A DNA stretch of 64,000 nucleotides from Rhodotorula mucilaginosa (lineage: Eukaryota > Basidiomycota > Microbotryomycetes > Sporidiobolales > Sporidiobolaceae), in contig CP137870.1 in the NCBI GenBank assembly GCA_034406715.1, positions 1,054,001 to 1,118,000 on the forward strand, written 5' to 3'. Shown one piece after another: positions 12,390 through 24,062 of this stretch. The notes under the pieces are model-generated. The model ran no database searches and was not told where the DNA came from. It saw only the letters and a program-made list of their open reading frames with translations. The position numbers were made by a program, and so were the translations under genes. Each line of letters opens with the position of its first letter. Positions within the stretch are counted from its first letter, which is position 1.

Positions 12390-13908
12390 GTCTGCGTGAG
12401 AGGCTGCTCTTGCTCCTCCTCCGAGCACAGCAAGTGCCGCTTCGAGACTCGTTCGATGCTCGACTTGTCTGGATCGAGAGACGTCCTCTCGATCCTTGGC
12501 TGGCTGCCTCCTGCCGCGGGGATCCGGTACCGCCGCTTGGACTCGACTGTCGTGCTCGAGTGTTGGGCACGCTGTCGACCTTGCGCACAAGCACCTGGTG
12601 TCCGCTTGACCTGACCGAGCGAACTGTGCGTCATCGTCAGTCAACCTTTGGAAGGCGCCTTCTCGCAGCAGCTGGCAAGATCGGCTCAAATCCACCCCTT
12701 GTGCTGCGTTCTCATTGACTAACCAAGTCACACAGAACCCGCGCCTCCCTGTCCGCCCTCCCGAGCGGCTGCACTTGTGCCCGCGTCTCTGCTGGCTTGC
12801 CGTCCCCTTGAGGTGCCGCGGCCGCCGACCCCGCCAACTAGAGGTCACATTTGTGCCGATCGTATGCTATCGGTCGCTGGAGCGAGGCGGCGACAAAGCC
12901 CACCGAGGACACACCTGGCGCCACTGGACGGAACCGCTCGGATCACGACCGACTGAAACGACCGCTTCCGCAGTTGCTTGCGTCGCACAGTCAAGCCAGC
13001 GGTTCCGCTTCTGGCGGGGCTCAGTATACTATCCTTACGAGACGTTCCTTCTTCGGGAATTGCTGCCCGGACGGCTTGCCCCAGCTGTCTCTTGCGACGA
13101 ACCCGCTCGCGCGAGCGACGAACGCATCGGGTCAACAGGGTCGATTGCCGGTCGCCTGTCCGCATGGCTTGTGGGCTAGATTCAGACTCTGAACGTCTGC
13201 CTGCGCCGCTAGCCCAAGACGGCGACCACCTCCGGCTGCTCCGATGCCTGACGCGACCAGCCCAGCTTTGCTTTCCTAGGCCTTCTCTCCTTGCGCCGCC
13301 CTGGAGACAGTCTCTTGTTTCACTTGCTACAACAAGTCCCCTCGTATGCGACACTAGATGCACACACGGGAGCAGAAGGGCAACAAGAGCTTAAGCAGGC
13401 CTCTAGGGGCGGAACTTCGTGAGAAAGCTGGGGTATGTACGTCGGGCTTTGTCGGCCCAAGAACGGGCGGTCTGACCAGCTTCTACGCTGTTTGTGCCGT
13501 TGATGCTGCATAAGCAGAGGGTTCGTGACATTCAGAGTATAGGTACTTAAGAATTTACAGGCGACGGCCATGATCAGCCGAGGAAGAGCAAGTGACCCAA
13601 ATCCGAGGTGCCCGGCGGAGTAATCCATAAGGCGAGTCTGCATATGGCAAGCCCGGCTTGTTCCCTGCAGCTGTGCTGACTGGAGATCGGTTCGCGCGGC
13701 CGAGCGAGAAAACGCGGTCGACGCGCGTCTTTGTCAAAAACGCGTCGCGCGGTGTTTTTCGTGTCGAGAAGTCGCGTCTTTTGCTCGGTCTTCGCTCTCC
13801 CCTTTCTCTCTCTCCCTCTCTCTCTCGCTCTCTCTTCACCCGCTTGCTTCTCTCTCTCTCTTGCACTCTCCAAGCCAAGCAAGCACCTCCCCACACACCA
13901 ACGCAGCC
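12390..13908. other. Divergent promoter region between the PH-domain gene and RNR2
   Basis: No supported gene. Overlapping open frames on both strands lack similarity. The last 250 bases form the ribonucleotide reductase promoter and leader: ACGCGT-containing sequence at about 13706-13760, then a long CT-rich tract at about 13795-13865 just before the start codon. Confidence 0.6.
13706..13760 (+). promoter_or_regulatory. MCB-like (ACGCGT) promoter segment of the ribonucleotide reductase gene
   Basis: The segment holds GAAAACGCG, GACGCGCGTC and AAAAACGCGTCGCG within 55 bases, about 150-200 bases before the RNR2 start codon. ACGCGT is the MluI cell-cycle box bound by MBF-type factors at G1/S genes in ascomycete yeasts, and RNR genes are classic targets. 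The motif is seen directly; use of the same factor in this basidiomycete is inferred. Confidence 0.5.
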
Positions 13909-15715
13909 ATGGTTTCCGCACCCATCGAGACGCCGTCAAAGGTCGCCGCCGCCCAGCTCGACCAACTCGACCTCACCAAGCCCGCCCCGATCGCGGACAA
14001 GCTCGCAGCCGCCACCAAGCCCCTCGTCGAGGTCAAGAACGGCTCGACCCGCAAGCAGCACAAGTCGGCGCAGGTCGTCGACGACCTCTTGTACGAGGGA
14101 CGCGACCGCTTTGTCGGCAACCCCGACATTACTTGCGACGCCGACGAGCCCATCCTCCGCGAGAATGGCAAACGCTTTGTCCTCTTCCCCATTCAGTACC
14201 ACGAGGTACGTCTCCACGGTCCCTCGATCCAGCCCCTCTTGGGCATCTCGTCGCGAGCTCGACGCGTCGACGCGACTTGCTTGGTGCTGACCTCTCTCTC
14301 TCTCGCCGATGATCGCAGATCTGGGGACAATACAAGCGTGCCGAAGCTTCGTTCTGGACTGCCGAGGAGATGGTGCGTTGCCTCGGCGTGGCCGCGATCG
14401 CTAGAGCCCGTCCCGAGTGGCCACCGACCCAAAACTGACATTGACTCGTCACGCGTGCAGGATCTCTCCAAGGACATGAATCACTGGGACACGAAGCTCA
14501 AGGACGACGAGAAGTTCTTCATCAAGCACGTACTGGCCTTCTTTGCCGCCTCGGACGGCATCGTCAACGAGAACTTGGTCGAGCGGTTCGTCCCCACCCC
14601 CTCGGCCGCGACGAAATGTCAGCGACGACGAAATTGACATCTCATCTCTACAGCTTTGCTGGTGAAGTCCAGATCGCCGAGGCTCGCTGCTTCTATGGCT
14701 TCCAGATCATGATGTGCGTTCGGCGACGAGACGCGCGAACGAACCGCCCGAGACGGCGAGCTGACCTGTTCTTTCTTCGGGACCTGCAGGGAGAACATCC
14801 ACTCTGAAGTCTACTCGCTCCTCATCGACACCTACGTCCGCGAGCCGCAAGAGCGCGACAAGCTCTTCAACGCCATCGACACCAGTGCGTTGGACACACT
14901 TTCGCGCCAGTCGAGATCGGGGCAGAACACTGATCATGATCACCTTGGCTGCACAGTCCCCTGCATCAAGAAGAAGGCCGACTGGGCTATGCGGTGGATC
15001 TCGGACGACCGGTCCATCTTTGGTGAACGCCTGGTCGCGTTCGCCGCCGTCGAGGGCATCTTCTTCTCGGGCTCGTTCGCCTCCATCTTCTGGCTCAAGA
15101 AGCGCGGTCTCATGCCGGGTCTCACCTTCTCGGTACGCCCTCCCTCCCTCCCTCCCTTCCCCGACGCGCCACGATCACGATGTCTGACCTACTCGGCACA
15201 CTTGCGCGCAGAACGAGCTCATCTCGCGCGACGAGGGTCTCCACACCGACTTTGCCTGCCTCCTCTTCTCGCACCTCGAACGCCGACCGCACCCCGACAC
15301 GGTCGAGCGCATCATCCGCGAGGCGGTCGCGATCGAGCAAGAGTTCCTGACCGACGCGCTTCCCGTCAAGCTGATCGGCATGAACTCGGACCTCATGTGC
15401 CAGTACATCGAGTTTGTCGCCGACCGGTTGCTCGTCGCGCTCGGCAACGAAAAGATCTACAAGGCGACCAACCCGTTCGACTTTATGGACATGATCTCGA
15501 TGGAGGGCAAGACCAACTTCTTCGAGAGTGAGTTTTGCGCACTCGTCCTTTTCAGGATGGCTTCGAGCGCTGTGACTGACTGTGCCTTATCTCCCTCCTT
15601 GACAGAGCGTGTCAGTGACTACCAGAAGGCCGGTGTCATGGCCAAGCAGACCGCAAAGGAGGCCGGCGACGAGTCGGGACGAGGAACCGCCTTCTCGCTC
15701 GAGGAGGACTTCTAA
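13909..15715 (+). CDS. RNR2: Ribonucleoside-diphosphate reductase small subunit
   Basis: R2 subunit carrying the di-iron tyrosyl radical centre that lets the large subunit convert ribonucleotides to deoxyribonucleotides. Eight exons (13909-14205, 14319-14372, 14461-14585, 14654-14713, 14790-14884, 14957-15132, 15212-15527, 15606-15715) give about 410 residues. Visible signatures are the iron-ligand regions [18 protein letters not shown] and ENIHSEVYS, and [14 protein letters not shown]. The C-terminal tail FSLEEDF is the conserved peptide that docks on the large subunit. The start has a good context (gccATGG) after a pyrimidine-rich leader. A close relative (Rnr4-like) is unlikely because the iron ligand regions look intact. 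Confidence 0.96.
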
Positions 15716-16359
15716 ACAACCTCGCCCGGTCCCGTCTGCCTGTTTCTCGTCTCCATCGCTTGTGCATCACCCCGCTACTGCTCTTGTCCATCGAGTCCCC
15801 CACCCTGTCGTTATCTTAGAAAGGCACGTCACCTCTTTTTCGAGTGTGCGAGCTGTAACCCCTCAAAGCTTTCTCCTTTTACTACCCCTTGTTTGTCACA
15901 TTACATTATACCCCCTCTTCCATACTTTCGCAGTCCCTGCTTAGTCCACTTCAGTATCGCATCCATTCACTCTCGATATATACAGTACAGGTCTCTGTAC
16001 CATTCTCGAGCGCGTGCGACTGCGAGAGTAGACTGGTCTTTCGGGGCGCGCATCGGGGCATCCTAGCTGAGCGCATTTTACTGTAGCGACCTCGAGCCGG
16101 CCGTCTAGCTATCGCTGGCAGAGCCGTGAGTACGCCGTGTCGATCTGAAGATCTAGAGAACGAGACAGACAGCCGGGCTGCGACGTGCTGCAATCTCGCA
16201 AGGCACCGGACATTCGTTTCGTCGGCGCCGCGACCTTGCTTTCGGGCAAATTCCATGTGTATAAAGATCGAGAGGAGCAAGCGCGCAGAAGGGTGACTCG
16301 CAGAATACGGTCGGGGAGGAAATGATGATACAGAATTGAAACCGCGAGAGAGAGCGGCA
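15716..16359. other. Convergent intergenic region between RNR2 and uS12m
   Basis: Presumed 3' untranslated regions of two convergent genes. The sequence is pyrimidine rich and contains a short AT-rich patch near 15955-15985. I see no gene. Confidence 0.6.
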
Positions 16360-17058
16360 CTACTTCTTCGGCTTCTTGGCTGCAGAGCAACAGAGAGTCA
16401 GCCGTTGATGACGCAGAATGTATGCAGGAGGGGTGGGGGGCGGCACTCACTTCCATACTTTGATCGGGAGACTGCCCGACCGGCGACGCCGTTCAGGTCG
16501 AGCGCTCCTCGGACAATCTTGTACCTGCGCGGGTTGGCCCCTCCATCGCGTCAGTCCCCAGTCACGCCAGAGTACAGGTAATGGTGAGTGAGCCACTCAC
16601 TTTGCGCCGGGGAGATCCTGTGTCCGTCCGCCGCGGACGAGCACGACCGAGTGCTCCTGCAAGTTGTGGCCCTCTCCCGGGATGTAGGCGATGATGGCCC
16701 TGCCGGTACTGAGTTTGACCTTGGCGACCTTGCGCACGGCCGAGTTGGGCTTCTTGGGCTTGACGGTGTAGACTTTGCTGCAGACGCCCTTTTTCTGGAA
16801 GCAGCCCTCGAGGGCCGGGGTCTTGTTCTGCCGCGAGACGGGCTTGCGGGCGCCTCGGGTGACTTGGTTCAGGGTCGCGGATCGTGGGCTCGAGGTCGAG
16901 AAGGCGCGTCGTTCGGCTTGCGGGAGTTGGAGACGCGAAGTGGAAGCGAAGGGAGGAGGAGGCGACGAAGGCACTGCGACGGCGCGGGCGAGGGGCCTAG
17001 CGACGGCAGGGCGAGCCTGTACGCTCAGGCGTGCGAACGACGCTGCCAGCGAGATCAT
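16360..17058 (-). CDS. MRPS12: Mitochondrial small ribosomal subunit protein uS12m
   Basis: Decoding-centre protein of the mitochondrial ribosome. Three exons (17058-16601, 16524-16451, 16379-16360) give about 183 residues. A presequence of roughly 60 residues, rich in Arg, Ala and Ser, precedes the S12 core. Diagnostic core motifs are [12 protein letters not shown], the [10 protein letters not shown] loop, [13 protein letters not shown] and [13 protein letters not shown], then RSKYGTKKPKK at the C terminus. The last exon encodes only the final six residues and the stop. It is divergent from the F-box-like gene, whose start codon lies about 217 bases away, so the two probably share a promoter region. 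Confidence 0.95.
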
Positions 17059-17275
17059 GGCGTGTATTCGGGTGGACAGTCGGATGCAGAGTCTGCCGAG
17101 TCGGGGCTCACCCTCAGTCGGTTCATCTCGCACCACCCACCTGCCACGGAAGGGTCTTTGCAGTCGTACAGATGCTCGTACTCGACCGAGGCAGTCACGG
17201 CCAGTGATCTCCCCGGATCCCCGCGAGACAGCTCCGCGCATCCGCTACCTCTCACCCGACTCGGAGCTCTTCCAA

Positions 17276-18444
17276 ATGTCGAGCGTACTCTCCTCGCCCT
17301 CGCCGCCGACCGGGATCACTTCGTTGCCTCCAGAGCTGCTCTACCGCGTCCTCGAACTCGCGGTCGAGGGCTTACCGGCGACGATCCGCATCCGCGCGAG
17401 TGTGCTTCGCTCCTTCTCCCTCGTCGCACGAGACTGGCGCAACCCGGCCCAGTCGCTGCTCGAGTCGAGGGTCCACATCGACTCGTACCACCGCGCACGA
17501 GCCTTTCTCGATCGACCACGCCACCCTGTCGACCGCCCACTCGTCCTCGAGGAACTCGTCCTGTTCTTCGATTTCGCGCCGCAAGACGACGACTTCTACC
17601 CCTTGACCGAGTTCATGACGCGGTCCATCTGTCAGCTAGACTGCACCGTCAAGTTCTTGCACCTCCGCTCGGCTCTTTTCATCAACGCCTTTGATCTCGC
17701 GTTGCTGGCCCTCCCGGCATTTCGAGGTGAGAAACTCTGGACGAATTCGGCCCTCGCTTGAGAGGCTGACCGCCACCGACGGCTACAGAACTGCGCCATC
17801 TCAAACTCGACATGCCGCTCGAGACCCCTCCTGCCATGGACGCGTTGCCACTCCGACTCCGCGCTCTATCCCTGTCTGCGATGATGGACCAGCCCGCCAG
17901 CCTCTTCAAGGCGCTCTTGCCCGGCTCGAGCGAGGCCTTGACCAGTCTCCACCTCTTCGTCATCAAGAGTGGGCCGCGGCTACACGAACGCGTGCTTCAA
18001 GCCCAGCCGTCCTTGCCGTCGAACCTTCTGCGCCTCTCGATCGCAACGCACTGGGTCCCGCTCTCCGACTCGCTCGCCCAATTCATCGCCTCGTGCACGC
18101 GACTCCAAACTCTGACCCTGAGCGGGATCATCCCCTTACAAATGCTCGAAGTCATCCGGACGCTCTCGTCGCCTCTCGCTGCGCTCGATTTCACCATCCC
18201 GGCAACCTTCGCCTGGCACGGTTACACCGTCGAGGCCTTCTTCGACCGTATCCTGCGCGAGCAGAGCGCTCGCCGCCTTCGCTTCATGACCGCCACGCGT
18301 GTCCTCGAAAGCGGCAGCGACGACCAACCCGAGCGCGCAGAATTTGTCCGCGGGGCTTGTCGCTGCGTCTACGAAATCACCTCCCGTACGTCCGCGCGCG
18401 CCTTGCTCGCCGGGTATGGATGGGAGTTTCCCTTGACGATCTGA
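17276..18444 (+). CDS. F-box-like protein with leucine-rich C-terminal part
   Basis: Two exons (17276-17726 and 17789-18444) give about 368 residues. Near the N terminus, ITSLPPELLYRVLELAV followed about 20 residues later by SFSLVARDWRNPAQ resembles a divergent F-box (LPPE...I...L...V...W). The remainder is rich in Leu with irregular repeats like those of leucine-rich F-box proteins that expanded in basidiomycetes. If real it would recruit substrates to an SCF ubiquitin ligase. The F-box assignment rests on a weak pattern, and no substrate can be guessed. Confidence 0.7.
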
Positions 18445-19367
18445 ATGACTACACAGGACGCCCGCTTCCATAACATTCTCCCGCGCCCGGACCGAGCGCG
18501 GCGCAATCAAATGTGCTCCGTCCGTTCGCATCCGCGTCCGCGTCCGTGCACCGTCCGCCGCCGTGCTGCAGTCCGGTGTCCGCGAGTTGGCGAACGAGGC
18601 CGTCGCCGCTTCTCGCTACATGCAACAGAAGTACTGCCAAGTTCAGCACAGAAGCGGAACGGCCGGAATGTGCTTGGGAAACAGGGAAGCGGCACGCATG
18701 CATGATCGCGCGGGCGGCAGCCGGAGACCAATTTCCGCAGCGTCGCGACGATCGACAAAGAGCTCCTCGGAAGCCGCTCGAGGATAGGACCTGTTCAAGT
18801 GCTGGGATTTGGTCGACCGCACCTTTGACGATAGTGTACTTCAACAGCTAGCTGCCGGAGCCTGGATGTGCTGCAGCCGACAGCTGGAGATGAGAAACAA
18901 ACGCAAGCTGACCGAGATGCACGTGCAACTTCGCGCGGGGGCGATCCTCTCATTCTCCGATCGCGTCAAAAGACTTTTAATGCTCTTCTTCTTGCTGCAT
19001 TCGGACCCAATTCACATATTGTCGGGCTCACGAGCATCGGACGCAGATGGCGCTTCCAGTCTGGCTTCCGTCTCGCTTGGTTCGGAGTCGGCGTCGACCG
19101 CCGCGCCGGTTGGACGAACATCTGTTCTCCTCTTTAATCTGCACGGACCTCTTACAACTGCACGGCGACGTCGCGCGACCCTCCGGCGGACGCGCTTAAT
19201 TTGTCGAATCGCGGACACCGGGATTCGGGGACCAGCTCACCCAGCTGCTGCGTTCTGCTCAGCGTCCGATCTGCCTCTCTCTCTCCTCTTGCAATTGCTC
19301 CAGTCTCGCGGCGCTCTTCCGACTCTCCCTTCGCTTTGCGACGACTCGCGACTACCCCCCTGCCAGC
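18445..19367. other. Intergenic region upstream of the hydrolase-fold gene
   Basis: Several short overlapping open frames, for example about 112 codons at 18513-18851 (+) and about 131 codons at 18449-18844 (-), without recognisable similarity. No supported gene; the distal part is probably the promoter of the downstream gene. Confidence 0.5.
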
Positions 19368-20578
19368 ATGCCGTTCAAGCGTATCGACGACCGGGATCTC
19401 GACATGTACTACGTCTTGAATCCGGATCCGCAAGAGTTCTTGCTCGCCACGCACGATCGCATGCCCGACTCTCGACCGTACAAGCCAGACTTGCCGGTCC
19501 TCGTCTTCATTCACGCTGGTGCGTTCTTTCCTGCGCGTCGATTTGTGTGCCCCAGCTGACTCTGTTGGACTTTTGTCAGCCGGCGCCAATGTCATGTCCT
19601 GGCGAGCGCAGATGGGCGACCCTCGATTAACCTCGCGATTCAACGTCTTTGCGTGCGACGCTCGCTTTCACGGCTGGACAACAGGCGGACCACGAACAGA
19701 GCACACGCTCGAAAACTCTGCCGAATGCATCATTGCAACTTTGGTGGGCTTCCTTCAATTCCCTAAATCTCGTCCGCTTGCCGAATGCTCACCGTCGTTT
19801 TGCGTTTCGCAGGACCAGATGGACTTCCCCTCCTACTGTCTCTACGGAGAGGGCGTGCACGGCTCCAACATCGCTGCATGGATCGCCATCAAGCGAAAAG
19901 AAAAGGTCCAGGCGATGATGCTCGCATCGCCGGGATACCTCGCCGAGTGAGCTCACACTCATCATGACGACTTTGAATGGCGCCCCGGAAAAGTGGTTGA
20001 CACCTTGTCCCCAGATCTCCTCGCATCGTTGAGATGCTCAAGGGAGTGCAGGAATGCCTCGTGATCAACAAAGACGGCCGGGGTGACCGCACCGGAACTC
20101 TTCCAGCCGAGTCGCTCGACGACGTCTGCGCCTACTGGTTCGGATCGCACGATCGTCTCACCCACGCGGGGGCCGACATGGACGCACGCTTGCAGAAGCG
20201 GTACGGATCCGGCGCCGGCGAGTCGTCGCACGACCTCGGTTGGCTCTTTCGGGCCTGCATCGCGCGCGTACCGATCCCGCAGAATCTCATGGCGACCATC
20301 ACGTGTCCGGTCATGATTCTCCGTGGCGCCGACGACAAGATCTGCTGTCCCTTGGAAGCCTGCGAGGAATGGACTAGGTAAGTCTTTCTCCCTCCGCAGC
20401 CCTTTTTTTCCCGTCTTCCTTCGTCTGACAAGTCTCTTTACACAGCCGCCTCACCGGAGTTAAAGGCGGGGTCCCTATACACGCCATCTCGTCTGCACCC
20501 GGCCTTCTTTCCCTCTCCGACTCGAACATCCTGAACCGCATCATTCTGCAATTCCTCCAACGAGCCTTGTCACACTAA
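19368..20578 (+). CDS. Alpha/beta-hydrolase fold protein with altered nucleophile elbow
   Basis: Five exons (19368-19518, 19580-19743, 19813-19946, 20015-20377, 20446-20578) give about 314 residues. The order of elements is that of an alpha/beta-hydrolase: a first strand and oxyanion region (LPVLVFIHAAGANVMSW), DARFHGWT, an elbow at CLYGEGVHGSN, the acid region CPVMILRGADDKICC and a late His in GGVPIHAIS. At the position where the family has Gly-X-Ser-X-Gly this protein reads G-E-G-V-H, so the catalytic serine is replaced by glycine. It may be a non-hydrolytic member or use another residue. Substrate unknown. It converges on the RING gene, with about 240 bases between stops. Confidence 0.8.
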
Positions 20579-20817
20579 TACTACCTCCCCGCATTCAGCC
20601 TTTCCTATAACATGAAGTTCTCCCCGCAGTTCTTGGCAATGTCGTTCGCATACTTCTCTCAACCGCTCAGGACAGCTTCTAACCGAGACGAGAGCTGCCG
20701 GAAGCAGAGGTAAGAAAGAAAAAGGCCGTGCGTAAAAATGACAAGGTACAAAGAGAAGGCGTAATAACGGATCACGAGCTACAAACGGAAGGCGTAATAA
20801 CGGGTGCAGGAGACGGG

Positions 20818-22556
20818 CTAGGTCGAGAGGGAACTTGAGGGCGCCGCTGCAGAGTCGCCGCGAGTCGAGCCTTTGCGACTCTTCTTTCCTTTGGGCTCTT
20901 GGACGGGTCGCTGGCAAATCGGGCACTGCAAACCAAGGGAAAGTCAGCGTTGATCCGTCCGAAAACATGTCTGCGCACCGTAGACGACTCACCCTGCCGC
21001 TGACTCGGAGCCACTCGTCCAAGCAGACGGAGTGAAGCGCGTGTCCGCAAGGCAAGATGCGGAGCAGTTCCGGTTCCCATGAGGCCGCTTCCGCCGACTC
21101 TCGTGCCGGGGGGAGTTCAAACTCTGCAAGGTGCCCGCAACCAGATCAGCGATGAGGAACACGCATGGGGGTTGATCAGGACGACGCACCGCAAAGACAG
21201 ATGCAGCACGCGGCCTGCGACTCGGGGAGCCGTATCGGTTCAACGCCGGCTGGGAAAGGCGGGTACGCAGCTAGAGCCGATATCCGCTCTGCTGCGGCTG
21301 CACGTTGAGCTGGGGGGCGGCGCCACAGGCGCCAGAATTGCCGGCGAGACGATGCGGTCGAGGGAGCAGTCTTTTGCTGTACAGGGGTTACGGTGGCGGT
21401 CGTCGGCTGCTGTGCAAGCGTTTCGGTGGATTTGGACGCCACTGCTCCCGAGTCTTCCGTAACCGGCGTAACTCCGCTGTGGACGGGGGCAAGCGTCAGC
21501 TAGCTGGCCTCCGCAAAGATCGAGGGCCGCGCAGGGCTCACACGTAGATGCGTTGCGGCAAGTTTTCGATGCCGCTCTTTGACAGCGGACCGACCTCGTT
21601 CTTCGCTTGGCCGAGTCCGAAGAAGCGCATGCCGAGGAGGAAAAAGGGCAGGAAAAAAATGACGAGGATCACGTAGATGACGAGTTCGGCCGTCCACAAC
21701 CAGGAGAAGATGAGGGCGGCGAGGGCGGCGTTGTACAGAGTCGGCGAGGTGCGCGAACAAGTCTCGGTCGTGACCATCCAGAAGTTGCCGATGATGAAGA
21801 GGATGAACGAGGCGAGGGCGACCGCGTCGCCGATGAACCGAACCCGGCGATCCAGGTCTGCGCTCCCGACGAGGCGTCCTGCTTCGGACGCAAGTCGGGC
21901 TTCTTCGTCCGCATTACGACGGAGTGGACGGGGCGTGACCGCGTTGTAGTACGAGACTGTGCGGGCGCCGGAACAGTCAGTGATCAGGCGTTCCGAACAC
22001 CGCCACCGGGGAAAGTCGAACCTCGCTCACTTGGGAACGCGAGCGCGATTCGGACGCAAGTGAGGAGTAGGTACAGCGCCAATGGCCGATCGCAGGGCGT
22101 GTCGTACTTCATGGCGAGAATGACGATCCAGGCGATGAGTTGGGCGACTCCTATTGTGCCGAACAAGGCGATGCGGCGGCGGCGGACTCCCTCTGCGAGC
22201 ATTGCAGAATCGTCAGCGCTAGTCGGAGTCTGATACGGATGGTCACGACCGACGGCAATGCCGTCCCAGCACGACTCGGGAAGGCTGCACCGCCACTCTT
22301 TCCCTTCGGGGAGGGAGGACGTACGCATATTGACCGTGGCAGCCCAGAGCCGCCGCAATAGACTCATACGGACTTGCATCGCCGGGGTGAGCGTCGCCGT
22401 CTCGCCACTCGGTGCGCTCTGTTCATGGTTGGCCGTCGCAGCGGCAGGCGGAGGATACAGCGTCGGCGAACGAGTGGGGGAGGCCTGGTCGTCGTCGCGG
22501 CTCTGCGGCGGGTCAATTACAATAGTCGTAACATTTGTAGCATCGGTCGAGCTCAT
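20818..22556 (-). CDS. Membrane-anchored RING-H2 finger protein, probable E3 ubiquitin ligase
   Basis: About five exons. The N-terminal 120 residues are polar and disordered. Four or so hydrophobic segments follow (near IALFGTIGVAQLIAWIVILA, LALYLLLTCVRIALAF, AVALASFILFIIGNF and the long stretch ending VILVIFFLPFFLLG). A disordered linker leads to a C-terminal RING: CCIC at the start, then PCGHALHSVCLDEWL and CPIC after a final splice, giving the C3-H2-C3 ligand order. RING-H2 proteins bind E2 enzymes; the membrane anchor suggests quality control on an organelle membrane, but which one cannot be told. No yeast orthologue is recognised. It lies in tandem with the SURF1 gene behind it. Confidence 0.8.
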
Positions 22557-22840
22557 CAGCGCGACGCCGTGAAGCCGTGTCGAGGAGTAAGCGGGCCGAG
22601 AGAAGAGGAGTCTTGCGTCGGCTCGTGCCGAACGTCGCGGCGGGGCACCTCGCTCTTTTTCGCACTGTTGTACACGCAGCTAAGCGAGACAGACAGATGA
22701 TCGCGCAACAAACGATGTGACACTTCCTTGTGCGGAGCGGCGGTATGGAACAGCGGGACCGCCGGCGGCTGAGGCAATATCCGCAAGCTAGAAGAGAAGG
22801 GTGATGATGGCGCTGCAAGTGTTGATACGGTGCCTAGGCT

Positions 22841-24062
22841 CTACAGGTCCTTCAGCTTACGATACTGCGAAGTGGTCACGGTTGTTGGTCGCTTCATCAG
22901 GCGATAGAACATGAAGCCCGTGAACGCCGAGAGGGTGAACCTGAGACGGGTGCGTTCGAACAAGGATCAGTGCCAACCTTCCCGCCCCGCCCAAGCTTTC
23001 GCCTTGAATGTGCACTTACCAGGTCGCTGCATAGGTTGCATGCATGTTGCGGAGCTCGATCGATGCGTTCCGCCCGACGGGGACGCCGTCGCGCAGGAAC
23101 AGCTCGACTTTGCCAGGGTTGTCCTCTGTTTGCGCGCCCGGGCACAGCATGTCAGCTCAATGTATTGCCGCTTCACAGACGAGGGAGTGACGGACCGTAG
23201 ATCTGATCGACCAGAACGGGCTCCGAGCCGGTATATCGTGCCAGCTCGTCAATGTCGGTAAAGACCCATTCGCCCTTCTCCGGCTTGTTTACCGGAGTGA
23301 ACGAGTTGCGCGCCTCTTGAGACCGCAGCATGCCGACGAGGGAAACGGGGCCAGTAGTCTGTCCACGTACATGTAAGCTTCGAGCGGGGATGAGGAGTGT
23401 GTGGGACAAAGACTGACCAAGCTAGCCGGTCGCGCTTTCGGATCCCGGAACTCGCGCTTGACAAACCCGCGGTTCACCAGGATCGTGTCCTGGCCTTCTC
23501 CCCGCTTCAGAGGCGTAAAGACGTGGTAGCCGAGCTGGCCGTCGCGCGTTTTCGGGCCCAACTCGATCGAGTGGTCATGGTCAAACTCGCCCGTCACGTA
23601 GACTTTTCTCCAAGCGTACTCCGGGATCGCCGACGTGCTGGTGAGGAGCGGACTGTCAGTCGGTTTCAAACAGAATCATGCTCAGCCCACGAGGACGCAC
23701 TCGATCTTGGCTGGCAGTCGCACCGGCGGCTGGTGGAGCTTCTGATCGAGCTGGTCAATCAAGTCGACTTTCCACTGCAACCGCTTGATCTGCCACGCGC
23801 CGAGGAAGAAGGTAAAGACGGGCATGATCCCGACGAGGATCAGGAACGGGCGAGCGCGCAGTTTGTCCCGAGCCGTCTGAGATCCACCTCCTGACGACGA
23901 TGATGTCGAGGCATGCCGGGCAATGGAGAAGCGCAGCGCATTCGGTAAGGGCTGTAGGCGCGCCCTAAGACGTCAACTCTGTCCGCTCGTAGTACCGACT
24001 CCCGATATGGAGCGTACCTTAGCAGTGAGAGTAGTCGATCGTGAGGCGGCGCACCACGGCAT
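22841..24062 (-). CDS. SHY1: SURF1/Shy1 cytochrome c oxidase assembly factor
   Basis: Inner mitochondrial membrane protein required for haem a insertion and early assembly of complex IV. Six exons: 24062-24018 (15 codons), 23951-23701, 23652-23418, then three shorter exons from 23358 to the stop at 22841, about 300 residues. The N terminus is basic and serine rich (presequence). A first membrane segment is followed by the family motif LGAWQIKRLQWK. The intermembrane-space domain includes YHVFTPLKR, ILVNRGFV and VSLVGMLR. A second membrane segment (FTLSAFTGFMFY) sits near the C terminus. The short first exon was chosen because an in-frame stop precedes the downstream exon, so the presequence must be spliced on. 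Confidence 0.93.

Noticed and set aside
13795-13865. CT-rich tract as a microsatellite of interest
   Set aside because: Pyrimidine-rich leaders before the start codon are common in highly expressed fungal genes; treated as part of the RNR2 promoter and leader.
18513-18851. 112-codon frame resembling a mitochondrial presequence protein
   Set aside because: Only the Ser/Arg composition is suggestive; no conserved core follows and alternative frames overlap.
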